A stretch of DNA of 64,000 nt from Calothrix sp. HK-06. GTDB taxonomy: Bacteria; Cyanobacteriota; Cyanobacteriia; Cyanobacteriales; Nostocaceae. The notes beneath the pieces were generated by a model, which was given only the letters and a program-made list of their open reading frames with translations, was not told the DNA's origin and did no database searches. The stretch is taken from positions 31,278 through 95,277 of the forward strand of contig NZ_MRCD01000024.1 of NCBI RefSeq assembly GCF_001904745.1. Direction: 5' to 3'. The number at the start of each line of letters is the position of its first letter. Positions within the stretch are counted from its first letter, which is position 1. A program made the translations under genes and the position numbers. Shown piece by piece: positions 38,912-48,329 of the stretch.

Positions 38912-39637
38912 CTAGTTTTGAGGTTTTTGAGCTTCCATGTACAAAGTTTCCCAAGTTCTTTCTTCTTTATCCTTAAGAAGAGTTTTGTCGCTTCCTTGCG
39001 CGAAAGAAACCTCATTAATATTTACAAATCCAGTTTTTATAAGAAAATTTTCTAATAGTTCATTGTCCCAAACAGATACATGACCCCAGTCTTGGGTTAA
39101 AGCTCTAATTGCTTCACATCCTGTTTGCCACTTACTAAATTTTTCATCCACTTTTTCAGAATTATAGTAACTCATGTACTTTCTTAAATCTGGAACAGTA
39201 ATTCTGAGCCATGCACCTGGTTTCATCGTCCGGTGTAGTTCTTTAAGTAAATTAAGGGCTTGAATAGGATACAAATGCTCTAAAGTATGTTCAGTAAAAA
39301 CTCCGTCCCAAGTATTGTCTTTACAATTCATCGGAAATCTGATATCTAGCATCCAATCAGGTTTCGTTCGCTTCCGGTTCGTAGGTCTAAAAATTTTAAA
39401 GTAATCAGCGTTAGTCCAACCTTCAAATTTACTAGAACCACAGCCTAAGTTTAATAAATTTTTATCTTTATTTTGTGTCTTAGGCTTTCTATTTAAAAAA
39501 ATTCTTCCATAGAGGCTTATGATCTCAAACTTAATTAGGTTTCTTAAATTAACCTGGTATTTAGTGTTTAGTATATTTTCATTCAAATCTACTAAAAATA
39601 CTTCATTGGAATAATTATAACTTTTTTTCACAATCAT
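38912..39637 (-). CDS. SAM-dependent methyltransferase
   Basis: The protein has 241 residues. Motif I 'LLNLGCGSSKFEGW' is near residue 60, followed by an acidic residue, 'WDGVFTEHTLEHLYP' (motif IV-like) near 110 and 'LHRTMKPGAWLRITVPDL' near 135. This is the Methyltransf_11-like group common in O-antigen and exopolysaccharide clusters. It lies between the flippase and the HlpA-like gene. The substrate is unknown. Confidence 0.82.
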   Translation of the reverse strand: MIVKKSYNYSNEVFLVDLNENILNTKYQVNLRNLIKFEIISLYGRIFLNRKPKTQNKDKNLLNLGCGSSKFEGWTNADYFKIFRPTNRKRTKPDWMLDIRFPMNCKDNTWDGVFTEHTLEHLYPIQALNLLKELHRTMKPGAWLRITVPDLRKYMSYYNSEKVDEKFSKWQTGCEAIRALTQDWGHVSVWDNELLENFLIKTGFVNINEVSFAQGSDKTLLKDKEERTWETLYMEAQKPQN

Positions 39638-39708
39638 AAATAAATCTCCAAAAATTTTAAGATGGTTTGTTGTATTTAAATATTTTTAGTTTTATACTCA
39701 CTATAAGA

Positions 39709-41046
39709 TTATAATCTCGCTAATGTCATAGATTTAAGTTGAATCATAAATAATCTATGCATTTTCTTGTGAGCTAAATGAAATATAAATCCTGCAAATG
39801 CGTATGAAATCACTGTAGCAAGCGCTGCACCTACTCCTGCATATTTTGGAATTAGATAAAGATTAAGAATTATATTACTAACTGCTCCAGCGAAAGTTCT
39901 TAACATAGAAAAATGAGTCAATCCTTCTGCTATAAACCAAGATGAAGTAGCAGTGCCCATAGATACAAATGCTAAAGCCCAAGTATGGATTTCTAATATT
40001 TTAGCCGACTCAATATAATCATTGCCAAAAATAAGCAATATAATGTTTTTCGATAGCAAGCTAATTAGTATTGCAATCACAATAGATATAAAAATAAGTA
40101 TACGTAACATCTGCCCTATTCGTCGATAATATAATTCTTCACTTTTATCCTTTGCAGCATATATTGATGGAGAAAGGGAAGATGCTATGGTAACTGGAAT
40201 AAAATATGATACTTCAGAAATTCGAGTTGCAGCTGAGTAAACCCCTACTGCCGACTCGCTAATCATTTTTCCTAGCATAACCTGATCAATTTTTACATAA
40301 ATCATTATCGCTAATCCAGAAAAAATAAGTGGAAAGCTCTGCTTCAGCAAATCTTTCGCAATCAAGTAATTCCAGCGCCAAGAGAAAAGAGAATATTTAT
40401 TCATTACATAAGCAGTGATTAGACATAAAGATAGTAAACAATACTCAATTAATCGAGACCATGCAAAAGCTTCTAGAGACGCGACATTTGTAATTAAAAT
40501 TATTTGAAATAAAGCAACTATTAGAATAGCAAAATTTTTAGAAATTGCAGAAAATTTTGATTCATATTGCGACTGAAACCAAATTTCAATTACATCAAAA
40601 GCTTGAAAAACACTTGCTGTAGCTATGATAGTTATTAAATAACCTATTTTTCGATTTGGGTTTACAATATTATTACAGCTAATAGTTAATACAATAAATA
40701 TAATTGCGCCTATTATTTTCAAACAAAAAGCTGTTCCTAAAATTTCTTCTTTTATTAAAGTGCCACGTACTATATGGCGAATCATTATGCTGTCTAAACC
40801 CAAGCTAGCAAAAGGACTAAATAATGCCACAAAAGAAGAAGCATAACTTAAAATGCCATATTGCTTTGCTCCCAGGTAGCGAGCTATCCAAACCCCAACT
40901 ACTAATCCGACAACCATACGAAAAAGCCTGTCAAACAAAAGCCAAGCAGTACTTGCAACTGGGCGGCTTTTAAAATTCAATTTTATAGCCAATAATTCTA
41001 AGCATTTCAACTTATTATTTAACATTAAATACTTATATCCATACAA
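39709..41046 (-). CDS. Polysaccharide flippase (Wzx family)
   Basis: The 445-residue MATE/MOP-superfamily protein has about twelve to fourteen helices. The N-terminal 'WLLFDRLFRMVVGLVVGVWIARYLG' with 'QYGILSYASSFVALF' is typical of Wzx/RfbX flippases. It would move the lipid-linked repeat unit across the inner membrane for the polymerase. It may start at 41046 or at Met8 (41025). It is encoded on the leftward arm with galE and the initiating transferase upstream. Confidence 0.87.
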   Translation of the reverse strand: MYGYKYLMLNNKLKCLELLAIKLNFKSRPVASTAWLLFDRLFRMVVGLVVGVWIARYLGAKQYGILSYASSFVALFSPFASLGLDSIMIRHIVRGTLIKEEILGTAFCLKIIGAIIFIVLTISCNNIVNPNRKIGYLITIIATASVFQAFDVIEIWFQSQYESKFSAISKNFAILIVALFQIILITNVASLEAFAWSRLIEYCLLSLCLITAYVMNKYSLFSWRWNYLIAKDLLKQSFPLIFSGLAIMIYVKIDQVMLGKMISESAVGVYSAATRISEVSYFIPVTIASSLSPSIYAAKDKSEELYYRRIGQMLRILIFISIVIAILISLLSKNIILLIFGNDYIESAKILEIHTWALAFVSMGTATSSWFIAEGLTHFSMLRTFAGAVSNIILNLYLIPKYAGVGAALATVISYAFAGFIFHLAHKKMHRLFMIQLKSMTLARL

Positions 41047-41271
41047 TTTTTTCTAACTTCAATATCACAATGTAAGCAAATTTAAAATCATACTTCCCTA
41101 GGCTAATAAAGGCTATATATATTTAGCGTTTTAAGTTTAGTGTAAGATAGTTTGATTTTTCATATATGGAGGCACTCCTACTCATGAAGTTCTTCCTTCT
41201 AGAAACTTATATTTACTATTTATAAGTCATACTGATAGTATAAGCCTGCGTAATTATACGTAAATTCGTTT

Positions 41272-42333
41272 TTAAGAATTGAATTGATATGTATTTATAC
41301 TTGTGTCACGAAGTCGCTTTGCAATTCTCTGAATTAATGGATGCTTAATATTATTATTCTCACGTCGAATCTCCCACAGTAATGCAGTACGCACAATTGT
41401 ATCTAAATCATTATACTGAGGTTGCCAGCTTAACAATTTACAAATCTTATCTGCACTCGCTGTTACACAAGCAGGGTCTCCAAGGCGCCTTTCGCTTTCA
41501 AGTACAGCAAAATCAACTCCAGAAATAGCCTTAACACATTCAATTACTTCACGAACACTGTAACCCTGACCATATCCACAATTCAATACCTGACTTGCAT
41601 TACCTGCCTCAAGATATCGGAGCGCAGCAATATGTGCTGAAGCAAGGTCTTCAACATGGATATAATCACGGATACCAGTACCATCAGGTGTAGGAAAATC
41701 AGTACCAAAAATTCTTACACCCGGTTTACGACCAAGTGCTGCATCACACGCCGCGCGTATTAAATGTGTAGCATTCGGGTTCATTTGCCCAATTCTACCC
41801 AAAGGCTCGGCGCCTGCCACATTAAAGTATCGCAAAATAACATAACGTAAATTAGAAGCTCTACTTTGGTCTTGAATTAACCACTCACTCATCAACTTTG
41901 AGCGTCCGTAAGGGTTAATAGGAATAGTAGGAGTTACTTCGGTAACAGGATTTTGCTGCGGTTCGCCATATACCGCAGCAGTGCTAGAAAAAATTAACTG
42001 ATTCACCCTGAATGTTTCGCATACTCGGAGTAGGTTCAGCGTGTTGCGGGTATTATTTGCGTAGTAGTCGAGTGGGTGTACTACAGATTCCGGAGCAATT
42101 AGACTTGCTGCAAAATGTAAAACAGCACTAAACTTATTGCGCGCAAATGTTTGATATAAACGCTCAATATCAGCTAAATCGCCAGTAATCAGTTCACCAT
42201 ATAATACAGCAGATGCATTTCCTGTTGAGCAGTTATCATAAACTACTACATCATAACCAGCTTCACCAAGTTGACGAACAACATGCGAGCCAATATAACC
42301 TGCTCCACCTGTAACCAATACTCTTTTTTGCAT
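41272..42333 (-). CDS. galE: UDP-glucose 4-epimerase
   Basis: The protein interconverts UDP-glucose and UDP-galactose using bound NAD. It has 353 residues, with GGAGYIG at 9-15, the serine/threonine of SSTAAVYG near 116-118 and the catalytic Tyr142-x3-Lys146 (NPYGRSK). It is full length for GalE. Its start codon directly follows the stop of the initiating transferase gene (42334), so the pair is co-translated. That fits supply of UDP-Gal for a galactose-type first sugar. Confidence 0.95.
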   Translation of the reverse strand: MQKRVLVTGGAGYIGSHVVRQLGEAGYDVVVYDNCSTGNASAVLYGELITGDLADIERLYQTFARNKFSAVLHFAASLIAPESVVHPLDYYANNTRNTLNLLRVCETFRVNQLIFSSTAAVYGEPQQNPVTEVTPTIPINPYGRSKLMSEWLIQDQSRASNLRYVILRYFNVAGAEPLGRIGQMNPNATHLIRAACDAALGRKPGVRIFGTDFPTPDGTGIRDYIHVEDLASAHIAALRYLEAGNASQVLNCGYGQGYSVREVIECVKAISGVDFAVLESERRLGDPACVTASADKICKLLSWQPQYNDLDTIVRTALLWEIRRENNNIKHPLIQRIAKRLRDTSINTYQFNS

Positions 42334-43689
42334 TTATCTGCCCTTACCTAATAACACGACACGAATGGTTTTGAGTGCAATCACCAAATCTAAAGCAAAC
42401 GAGTAATGTTTAATGTAATAAAGGTCGTATGACAGCTTTTGACGCGCGTCATCTACCGATGCACCATAAGGATACATAACTTGTGCCCAACCTGTAATTC
42501 CTGGTTTGATGCTGTAGCGCATTTTGTAGTAAGGAATAGCTTCAGCCAGTTTGACATCAAACTCCGGTCGTTCAGGACGTGGACCAATCAAACTCATTTC
42601 ACCATTCAATACATTCCAAAGCTGCGGTAACTCATCAATTCGTGTTGCTCGTAACCAGCGTCCAACAGGTGTTACACGTGGGTCATGTTCCATAGCCCAT
42701 TGGGCGCCTAATTGTTCCGCATCTTGGTACATCGAGCGGAATTTGTAAACGCGCAAAGTTTCACCATTATATCCACTACGTACTTGTGAATAAAGTAATG
42801 GGCCCGGACTGTTTAATTTCACAGCAATAGCAGCTAATACCATCAATGGAGACAAAACAGCTAAAAGCACACTCGCTGCAACAATATCAACTACTCGCTT
42901 ACAGTTTTGATGAAATTGACTTGAATTCAGCTTAAATCCTTTAGTGAAAATAAACCAATTATCATTCACTAAATTTGGTGGTATTTTATACCATATTTGT
43001 TCATAAGCTTCAGGTAGTTCATAAATAGGCACTCCTTGCAGGCGATAATTTACAAGCGTTTGTAATTCCTCTCCTGCTAAAGGCGCCTGTGTGGCAACAA
43101 CAACACCAGATAACGAACGTGCATTGGATTCTAATAATGGATACTCTTCTGCTAAATCTTTCTTAAATTGATTGGCGCCTTGACTTGCACCCACAATCAA
43201 CCAGCGATTGCTATTGAACAAAGGGTTCATAGCAACCTTTCCAAACGGCGCCCGCATATAAATAACAGCTATAAGCCGGGACAAGACTGCCCATAGCGGA
43301 AATATACCTAAGCTAGCAAGTAAAATACCTTGATTTAGCTGCCAGTTTGCTTCCCAAATATTCGATAAGTAGATGAGTACAGTGCCAAAAGCACTAACTA
43401 AAATAAGACTAATAATGGTTCTCAATCGCGTCCAGACAATCGCGACTTGTAGGTGCGAACGGTACGCATCAAATATATATAGCCCAATTAACCCTGATAA
43501 TATTATTCCAGAAGCAAATGTATTAAACTGCTCGATGTGTACGTTAAACTGCATCGACAAGACAGATATTATACTGAAAAACACACCAGCTAAATCCGAT
43601 ACAAATAGGAATACTGCTATAGTACGCGGTATTGCGATTTGCGTAGGTAATGTTAAGTTTTTTGGGAAATAAGAGGTATTCGCTGACAT
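42334..43689 (-). CDS. Undecaprenyl-phosphate sugar phosphotransferase (WbaP/ExoY type)
   Basis: The 451-residue protein has four or five N-terminal membrane helices (about 20-150), a cytoplasmic middle domain and a further helix ([24 protein letters not shown], near 260-285). The catalytic bacterial sugar transferase domain has '[10 protein letters not shown]', '[25 protein letters not shown]' and '[10 protein letters not shown]'. It loads the first sugar-1-phosphate onto undecaprenyl phosphate, starting repeat-unit assembly. It starts at 43689 and is divergent from the kinase gene; the 237-bp region between them should hold both promoters. Confidence 0.92.
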   Translation of the reverse strand: MSANTSYFPKNLTLPTQIAIPRTIAVFLFVSDLAGVFFSIISVLSMQFNVHIEQFNTFASGIILSGLIGLYIFDAYRSHLQVAIVWTRLRTIISLILVSAFGTVLIYLSNIWEANWQLNQGILLASLGIFPLWAVLSRLIAVIYMRAPFGKVAMNPLFNSNRWLIVGASQGANQFKKDLAEEYPLLESNARSLSGVVVATQAPLAGEELQTLVNYRLQGVPIYELPEAYEQIWYKIPPNLVNDNWFIFTKGFKLNSSQFHQNCKRVVDIVAASVLLAVLSPLMVLAAIAVKLNSPGPLLYSQVRSGYNGETLRVYKFRSMYQDAEQLGAQWAMEHDPRVTPVGRWLRATRIDELPQLWNVLNGEMSLIGPRPERPEFDVKLAEAIPYYKMRYSIKPGITGWAQVMYPYGASVDDARQKLSYDLYYIKHYSFALDLVIALKTIRVVLLGKGR

Positions 43690-43926
43690 CGTACTGATAT
43701 CTAATCGTCTTTGTATCTATACTTCCCATTTTTCTGCGAAAATCACACACAAATCATACATTTTTTCAAAAAGCGGGATTTCCTTTTTTCTTTTTTCAGA
43801 GACATTACATACGTCAGTGTAAAATTCACGGACAAGGTTCACTTCAGAAAATATACTGATGCCAAATGTGTAAATACTGAAATATATTGACATCAAATTA
43901 AAACTTTATTATTATCACTATTTCTT

Positions 43927-46098
43927 ATGTCAGCACTAAATACTGAAAACGACTCTATTAATTTTCGACAAGCTTGGCGAATACTTAAACGACGTTGGCT
44001 AGCAGTAACTATTGTTATTAGTTCTGCTATCGGAGTAACAGGGGCAATCACATTTTCGCAAACACCTATTTATGAAGCTGAAGGAAAATTAACATTCAAT
44101 AAGGCAAATTTATATTCATCACTGACAGGAATTACAGGGGGGCAGGAACTGGAAATGCTTGGAAGGGGTGCAAATGCCGGCAATCCGTTAGAAACACAAG
44201 CTGAAATTATTCGCTCCCAACCTGTAATCCAAAAAACAATCGATATACTAGAGCTTAAAAATAAAAAAGGACAACCGCTAGCATTTGAAGAATTTTCTAA
44301 AAATTTAAAAGTATCGGGAGTTAAAGGCACAGATATATTACAAATTAGTTACCGTAGTCCTGACAAGAAAATGGCTGCTGCGGTAGTTGATTCAGTTATT
44401 AAAAATTATCTCGAAAACGATATTCGTGCCAACCGAACTGAGGTTGTTTCCGCACGCGAATTTATTAGTAAGCAATTGCCAGAAGTCGAAGCAAAAGTTC
44501 GTCAAGCAGAAGTATCACTACGCCTATTTAAAGAGAAAAATCGCGTCGTTGAACTTCAACAAGAAGCAAAGACATCGATTGCTAACCAAAGCGATTTAGC
44601 AGACGAAATCATCAAAACTGAAGCAACGCTAGTTGATACCAGTTCAAAAATTATATCACTCCAAAATCAACTTGGGTTAAATTCACAAAAAGCCATAGCG
44701 CTCAATGCTCTTAGTCAATCGAAGGCAGTTCAGCAGTTGCTCGACGAATTTCGCTCGACTCAAAATAAACTAGCAGTAGAACGAATACGCTTCAGCGACG
44801 AGCATCCGACAATTATTGATTTAGCTGACAAAGTACAGGTGCTGCGACAGCAGTTACAACAGCGAATTATACAAACTTTAGGAGGCGCCCCACAAGGCTT
44901 AAATGAACGCGACTTAAATCTTGACTCCCTTAAGCAAAACTTAATTGCCGAACTAGTCAAGTTAGAAGTAGAACGAACAGGTTTATCCAACCGCATTTCT
45001 ACTTTAAGCAACGCGCTGACTCTATATAAGCAACGCGCAACTTCACTACCACGTCTTGAGCAAAACCAAAGCCAACTCGAACGTGACTTACAAGTCGCAC
45101 GCCAAACTTACGAGCAACTCTTAAGACGCTTCCAAGAAGTGCAAGTTATCGAAAATAAAACTGTAGGTAATGCGCGCGTTGTCTCTCAAGCATTAGTCAC
45201 AGACAACCCCGTTTCCCCTAAAATTGCACTCAACTTAGCATTAGGCGGATTTTTAGGTATTATACTAGCTGTCGGCGCCGCGCTAACGTTAGAAGCATTA
45301 GATGGAACAGTCAAAACAATTGAAGAAGCACAGGAACTACTCGGTTATGCACTGCTTGGTACTATTCCACGTCTTTCTGTAAGTCGCCATTACCGAAATC
45401 GTCATATCTCAACTTTGCCAATTCGTGATAACCCTTGGTCACCAGCAAGCGCAGCATTTGAAAAACTGCAATCAACACTCGAATATACCCTCCCCGACCA
45501 AGTACTCAAAAGCATTGTTATCACCAGTGCTATACCCAACGAAGGCAAATCTTTTGTAAGTGCCAACTTAGCACTCGCAATGGCTCAACTTGGGCGCCGA
45601 GTATTAATCATCGATGCTGATATGCGGTGTTCAAGTCAGCACGAAGTTTGGAAAGTTGAAAACTCACAAGGGTTAAACGAAATATTAGAAAACAAAATCG
45701 ACTTGCAAACAGCAGTAAAAAATATATCAAACAATGTTTATTTGCTTACAGCTGGCGCCACTCCCTCAAACCCCTTTGCTACACTTGCCTCTCCGCGAAT
45801 GAACGCGCTAATTGCAACCGCACAACAGGAATATGATTTTGTAATTATTGATACCCCTCCTGTCATATATGCTGCTGATGCTTTAATATTGGGCAAATTA
45901 GTTGATGGCACCTTAGTTGTAGTACGTCCAGGCGCCGCGAATTCTGCGATTTCTCAAGAAATGAAAACATTGCTCACACAATCAACTCAACGAGTGTTGG
46001 GAATGGTTGTTAATGATGTAATGGATGAGACAGATTCTTATTATGGGTATGGAATACAAAAAGGATATTATCGATTACCAACGGTAGGCGCCAAGTAG
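43927..46098 (+). CDS. Polysaccharide co-polymerase / tyrosine autokinase (Wzc type)
   Basis: The 723-residue protein has an N-terminal Wzz domain with a helix at about 26-47, a large periplasmic coiled-coil part (200-420) and a second helix near 437-458. The cytoplasmic BY-kinase has Walker A 'IPNEGKS' near 537-543, Walker A' 'VLIIDADM' near 559-566, Walker B 'FVIIDTPP' near 638-645 and a tyrosine cluster at the C-terminus (DSYYGYGIQKGYY). It sets chain length and cycles phosphorylation during export. It is transcribed away from the initiating transferase. Confidence 0.93.
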   Translation: MSALNTENDSINFRQAWRILKRRWLAVTIVISSAIGVTGAITFSQTPIYEAEGKLTFNKANLYSSLTGITGGQELEMLGRGANAGNPLETQAEIIRSQPVIQKTIDILELKNKKGQPLAFEEFSKNLKVSGVKGTDILQISYRSPDKKMAAAVVDSVIKNYLENDIRANRTEVVSAREFISKQLPEVEAKVRQAEVSLRLFKEKNRVVELQQEAKTSIANQSDLADEIIKTEATLVDTSSKIISLQNQLGLNSQKAIALNALSQSKAVQQLLDEFRSTQNKLAVERIRFSDEHPTIIDLADKVQVLRQQLQQRIIQTLGGAPQGLNERDLNLDSLKQNLIAELVKLEVERTGLSNRISTLSNALTLYKQRATSLPRLEQNQSQLERDLQVARQTYEQLLRRFQEVQVIENKTVGNARVVSQALVTDNPVSPKIALNLALGGFLGIILAVGAALTLEALDGTVKTIEEAQELLGYALLGTIPRLSVSRHYRNRHISTLPIRDNPWSPASAAFEKLQSTLEYTLPDQVLKSIVITSAIPNEGKSFVSANLALAMAQLGRRVLIIDADMRCSSQHEVWKVENSQGLNEILENKIDLQTAVKNISNNVYLLTAGATPSNPFATLASPRMNALIATAQQEYDFVIIDTPPVIYAADALILGKLVDGTLVVVRPGAANSAISQEMKTLLTQSTQRVLGMVVNDVMDETDSYYGYGIQKGYYRLPTVGAK

Positions 46099-46224
46099 GT
46101 CATTGGCAACGGATGATGAACGGATGTAACGGATAAGTTATTGGTTACAAACAAAATTTGTTATCTAAGAGGATGTTTGAAAAGTATTAATATTTACCAA
46201 AACCTAACTCCTAATACCAATTTT

Positions 46225-46341
46225 ATATGAGGCTGCATATAACGCCCACAGGCAATATACCTGGGGCTATTGATACAAAGCCTGCCTACCATAAGCGGAT
46301 ATCCTTCGGATAACGCAGGCTAATTATATGCATCTTCATAT
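46225..46341. repeat. Nested snap-back repeat, 117 bp
   Basis: ATATGAGGCTGCATATAA (46225-46242) pairs with TTATATGCATCTTCATAT (46324-46341), 16 of 18 positions. Inside, AGCCTGC (46279-46285) pairs with GCAGGCT (46315-46321) around TATCC-TTC-GGATA. It could be a MITE or a structured transcript. Confidence 0.6.
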
Positions 46342-46555
46342 CAAAACGGTATAGCCCCTTCCCTACGAGGATACAGAAGAGCGAATGATAGGTTTTACCC
46401 CTCACCCGAACGAATTAATAGGGTTTTTGAGCTATCATTCGAGGCGCCACTTATTGCTGAAATGCTTGATTTCTCGTTCAAGTGTGGGGTGTTACCCCTG
46501 AATCGCCAGCAGTTTCCGACGAGGGAAGGGGAACGATAATATAAGGTTTTTAAAG

Positions 46556-46578
46556 CCTCTCCCCGTATCGGGGAGAGG
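46556..46578. repeat. Perfect 10-bp hairpin, dispersed repeat type
   Basis: CCTCTCCCCG (46556-46565), a 3-nt loop and CGGGGAGAGG (46569-46578). It is followed by a second GGAGAGGGGT, a layout typical of dispersed cyanobacterial palindromes. No T-run follows, so it is unlikely to be a terminator. Confidence 0.65.
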
Positions 46579-46726
46579 TTTGGAGAGGGGTTTGATGTAT
46601 ATTTTTAGACTTTTCAAACAACCTCTAAGATCAATTATCCGTTACATCCTAAGTATCCGTTGCCGGAATATTACTCATTGGAGTTGTAGCGATTAACAAG
46701 CTAGCAATTTCATTAGTAATAAATTT

Positions 46727-48118
46727 ATGCGTCAAGTGGTTTGGGGTAAATTAGCATTATTGCTCACAATTAGCTTATTCAGCACTTCCCTCCCAACATC
46801 AGCATCAGACGTGTGCATCTCAAAACCTTACAACTTAGCAAGTAGAAACTATGGTACAAGTGGCAGCGATGGTAGTGACGGGCGCCCAGGAAGAGACGGG
46901 GCATCAGGTCAAAGTCAAAGTATAGTCGCAAATGGCTCTCCTATAAATCTTGATTTATCTGGTAAAGATGGAGAAGACGGAGAAGATGGTGAACGAGGTA
47001 GTAGTGCTTATTGCTCACATCAATCGAACGAAGACCACGATATACAAGCAGCAAGTGGTGGAGATGGTGGAGACGGTGGTAAAGGTGGAGATGGTGGAAG
47101 TGGCGGGTTATTAACAGTTTACTTCAATAATTTAGAAGACTTAAAACAAATATTTGTGCGCGCATCAGCAGGAGAAGGTGGACGGGGTGGACGAGGCGCC
47201 TCTGGGGCACAAGGATGTAACTGTCGTAAAAAAGATTGGGAAATAGAAAAATGTACAGGAACTCCAGGTAGTCCAGATTATAAATGTACTAAGAAAAAAT
47301 ACAAATGTACCGATGGTCATAATGGTAGCTACGGTAGTAATGGCGGCAATGGTAGAAAAGGCGATTTGGGAAGATTGAAGATTATTAAGAGCAAAGAAAC
47401 CTTGGCGCCTGATAATTTTAAAATCACTGTACCAATTTCTGAACTAGCAAGTAAGCAATTTAATTTATCTAAAAATAAATGGGATACTAAGACAGGCGCC
47501 ACAGCTTTACTTGCTCCAAATTCAGTTATTAGTGACGAATACCAAGAATTTGACAAACGACTCGAAGCAACTTTTGCCCTCTCTTGGCAAGATAAACAAC
47601 TTATCAGCAGTTTTACCGAATCTGCAACCATTATTCTTAATGATAACAACCAAGTAGATATTACTTTTCCTGAAGATTTATGGATTGACGGTAACAGTAA
47701 AACAGAAGGTAATGTCACTAAATATACCTTAAACTATGCCGTTCCTAAAAAAGATGTTGCACGTTTAGCTGTGGCAGACTTTGCAGGCGCCAGAGAAAAC
47801 TTAAATATCAAAGTAGTAGATTTAGGGGCAAGGTCAGATATAATCAATACTCAATTTCGCATTAAATATTATGTGCAAGATAGCAGCGAGCGCGGTTTAC
47901 CAGATAATCAAAAAGTCTACACAGGTGATATTTCTCCAGAACTTGTAACACGCGACTTCAATCGATTTATCCTTGCTTTAGGTAAACTACCAAATATATC
48001 AGAAGCATCACATGCAGGCGCCAAAGTCAACATAGAATTAGAAATAACCCGAACTTTAGGACAACGTACTGCAAAGCAAACAATTAATTGGCAAGGTACT
48101 ATTCGTAAAAGTAGGTAA
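46727..48118 (+). CDS. Secreted collagen-like (Gly-X-Y) protein
   Basis: The 463-residue protein has a Sec signal peptide (about 1-26, ending in ASA). Residues 42-170 contain several runs of G-x-y triplets: GSDGRPGRDG, GKDGEDGEDGERG, GGDGGDGGKGGDGG, GGRGGRGASG. They are interrupted by non-repetitive segments. A Cys-rich patch follows (CNCRKK to YKCTDG, about 165-200), then another Gly-rich run. Residues 225-463 form a beta-rich domain of unknown family. Collagen-like bacterial proteins are usually surface or matrix fibres. The product could be part of the extracellular sheath. The next gene, convergent, is a subtilase. Confidence 0.8.
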   Translation: MRQVVWGKLALLLTISLFSTSLPTSASDVCISKPYNLASRNYGTSGSDGSDGRPGRDGASGQSQSIVANGSPINLDLSGKDGEDGEDGERGSSAYCSHQSNEDHDIQAASGGDGGDGGKGGDGGSGGLLTVYFNNLEDLKQIFVRASAGEGGRGGRGASGAQGCNCRKKDWEIEKCTGTPGSPDYKCTKKKYKCTDGHNGSYGSNGGNGRKGDLGRLKIIKSKETLAPDNFKITVPISELASKQFNLSKNKWDTKTGATALLAPNSVISDEYQEFDKRLEATFALSWQDKQLISSFTESATIILNDNNQVDITFPEDLWIDGNSKTEGNVTKYTLNYAVPKKDVARLAVADFAGARENLNIKVVDLGARSDIINTQFRIKYYVQDSSERGLPDNQKVYTGDISPELVTRDFNRFILALGKLPNISEASHAGAKVNIELEITRTLGQRTAKQTINWQGTIRKSR

Positions 48119-48236
48119 TAGAATGTACGGTTAATTATTCATATTTTCATTCCACCGTGATTCCTATTAAATTTGGTAAAGCCATTTTTATATGCTCAAC
48201 CCAAGAATTAAATAAAGATTATTACCATATAAATAC

Positions 48237-48265
48237 GTACAGACGCGGATTAATCGCGTCTGTAC
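48237..48265. terminator. Hairpin between convergent genes
   Basis: GTACAGACGCG (48237-48247) and CGCGTCTGTAC (48255-48265) form a perfect 11-bp stem with a 7-nt loop in the 211-bp gap where the collagen-like gene and the subtilase converge. It has no T-run, so its function as a terminator is probable but not certain. The 'catccgtta' repeat (48304-48331) touches the subtilase stop codon. Confidence 0.5.
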
Positions 48266-48329
48266 ACAGAGAGAAGTTTGAGGCGCCTCAAAACCAATCA
48301 ACCATCCGTTACATCCGTTACATCCGTTG

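Larger units (their letters stand above)
46105..46664. repeat. Inverted 'aacggatgt' repeat arms around the 46.1-46.7 kb gap
   Basis: The 628-bp gap contains no gene. It opens with GGCAACGGATGATGAACGG (46105 on, through GTAACGGATAAG) and closes with the inverted counterpart (46637-46664, ending CCGTTGCC). The same motif recurs at 48304-48331, 50870-50970 (both arms) and 53129-53159. Between the arms lie the two hairpins listed next. Confidence 0.65.

Noticed and set aside
46556..46578. Transcription terminator
   Set aside because: The 10-bp stem is strong but no T-run follows on either side; it fits a dispersed palindromic repeat better.
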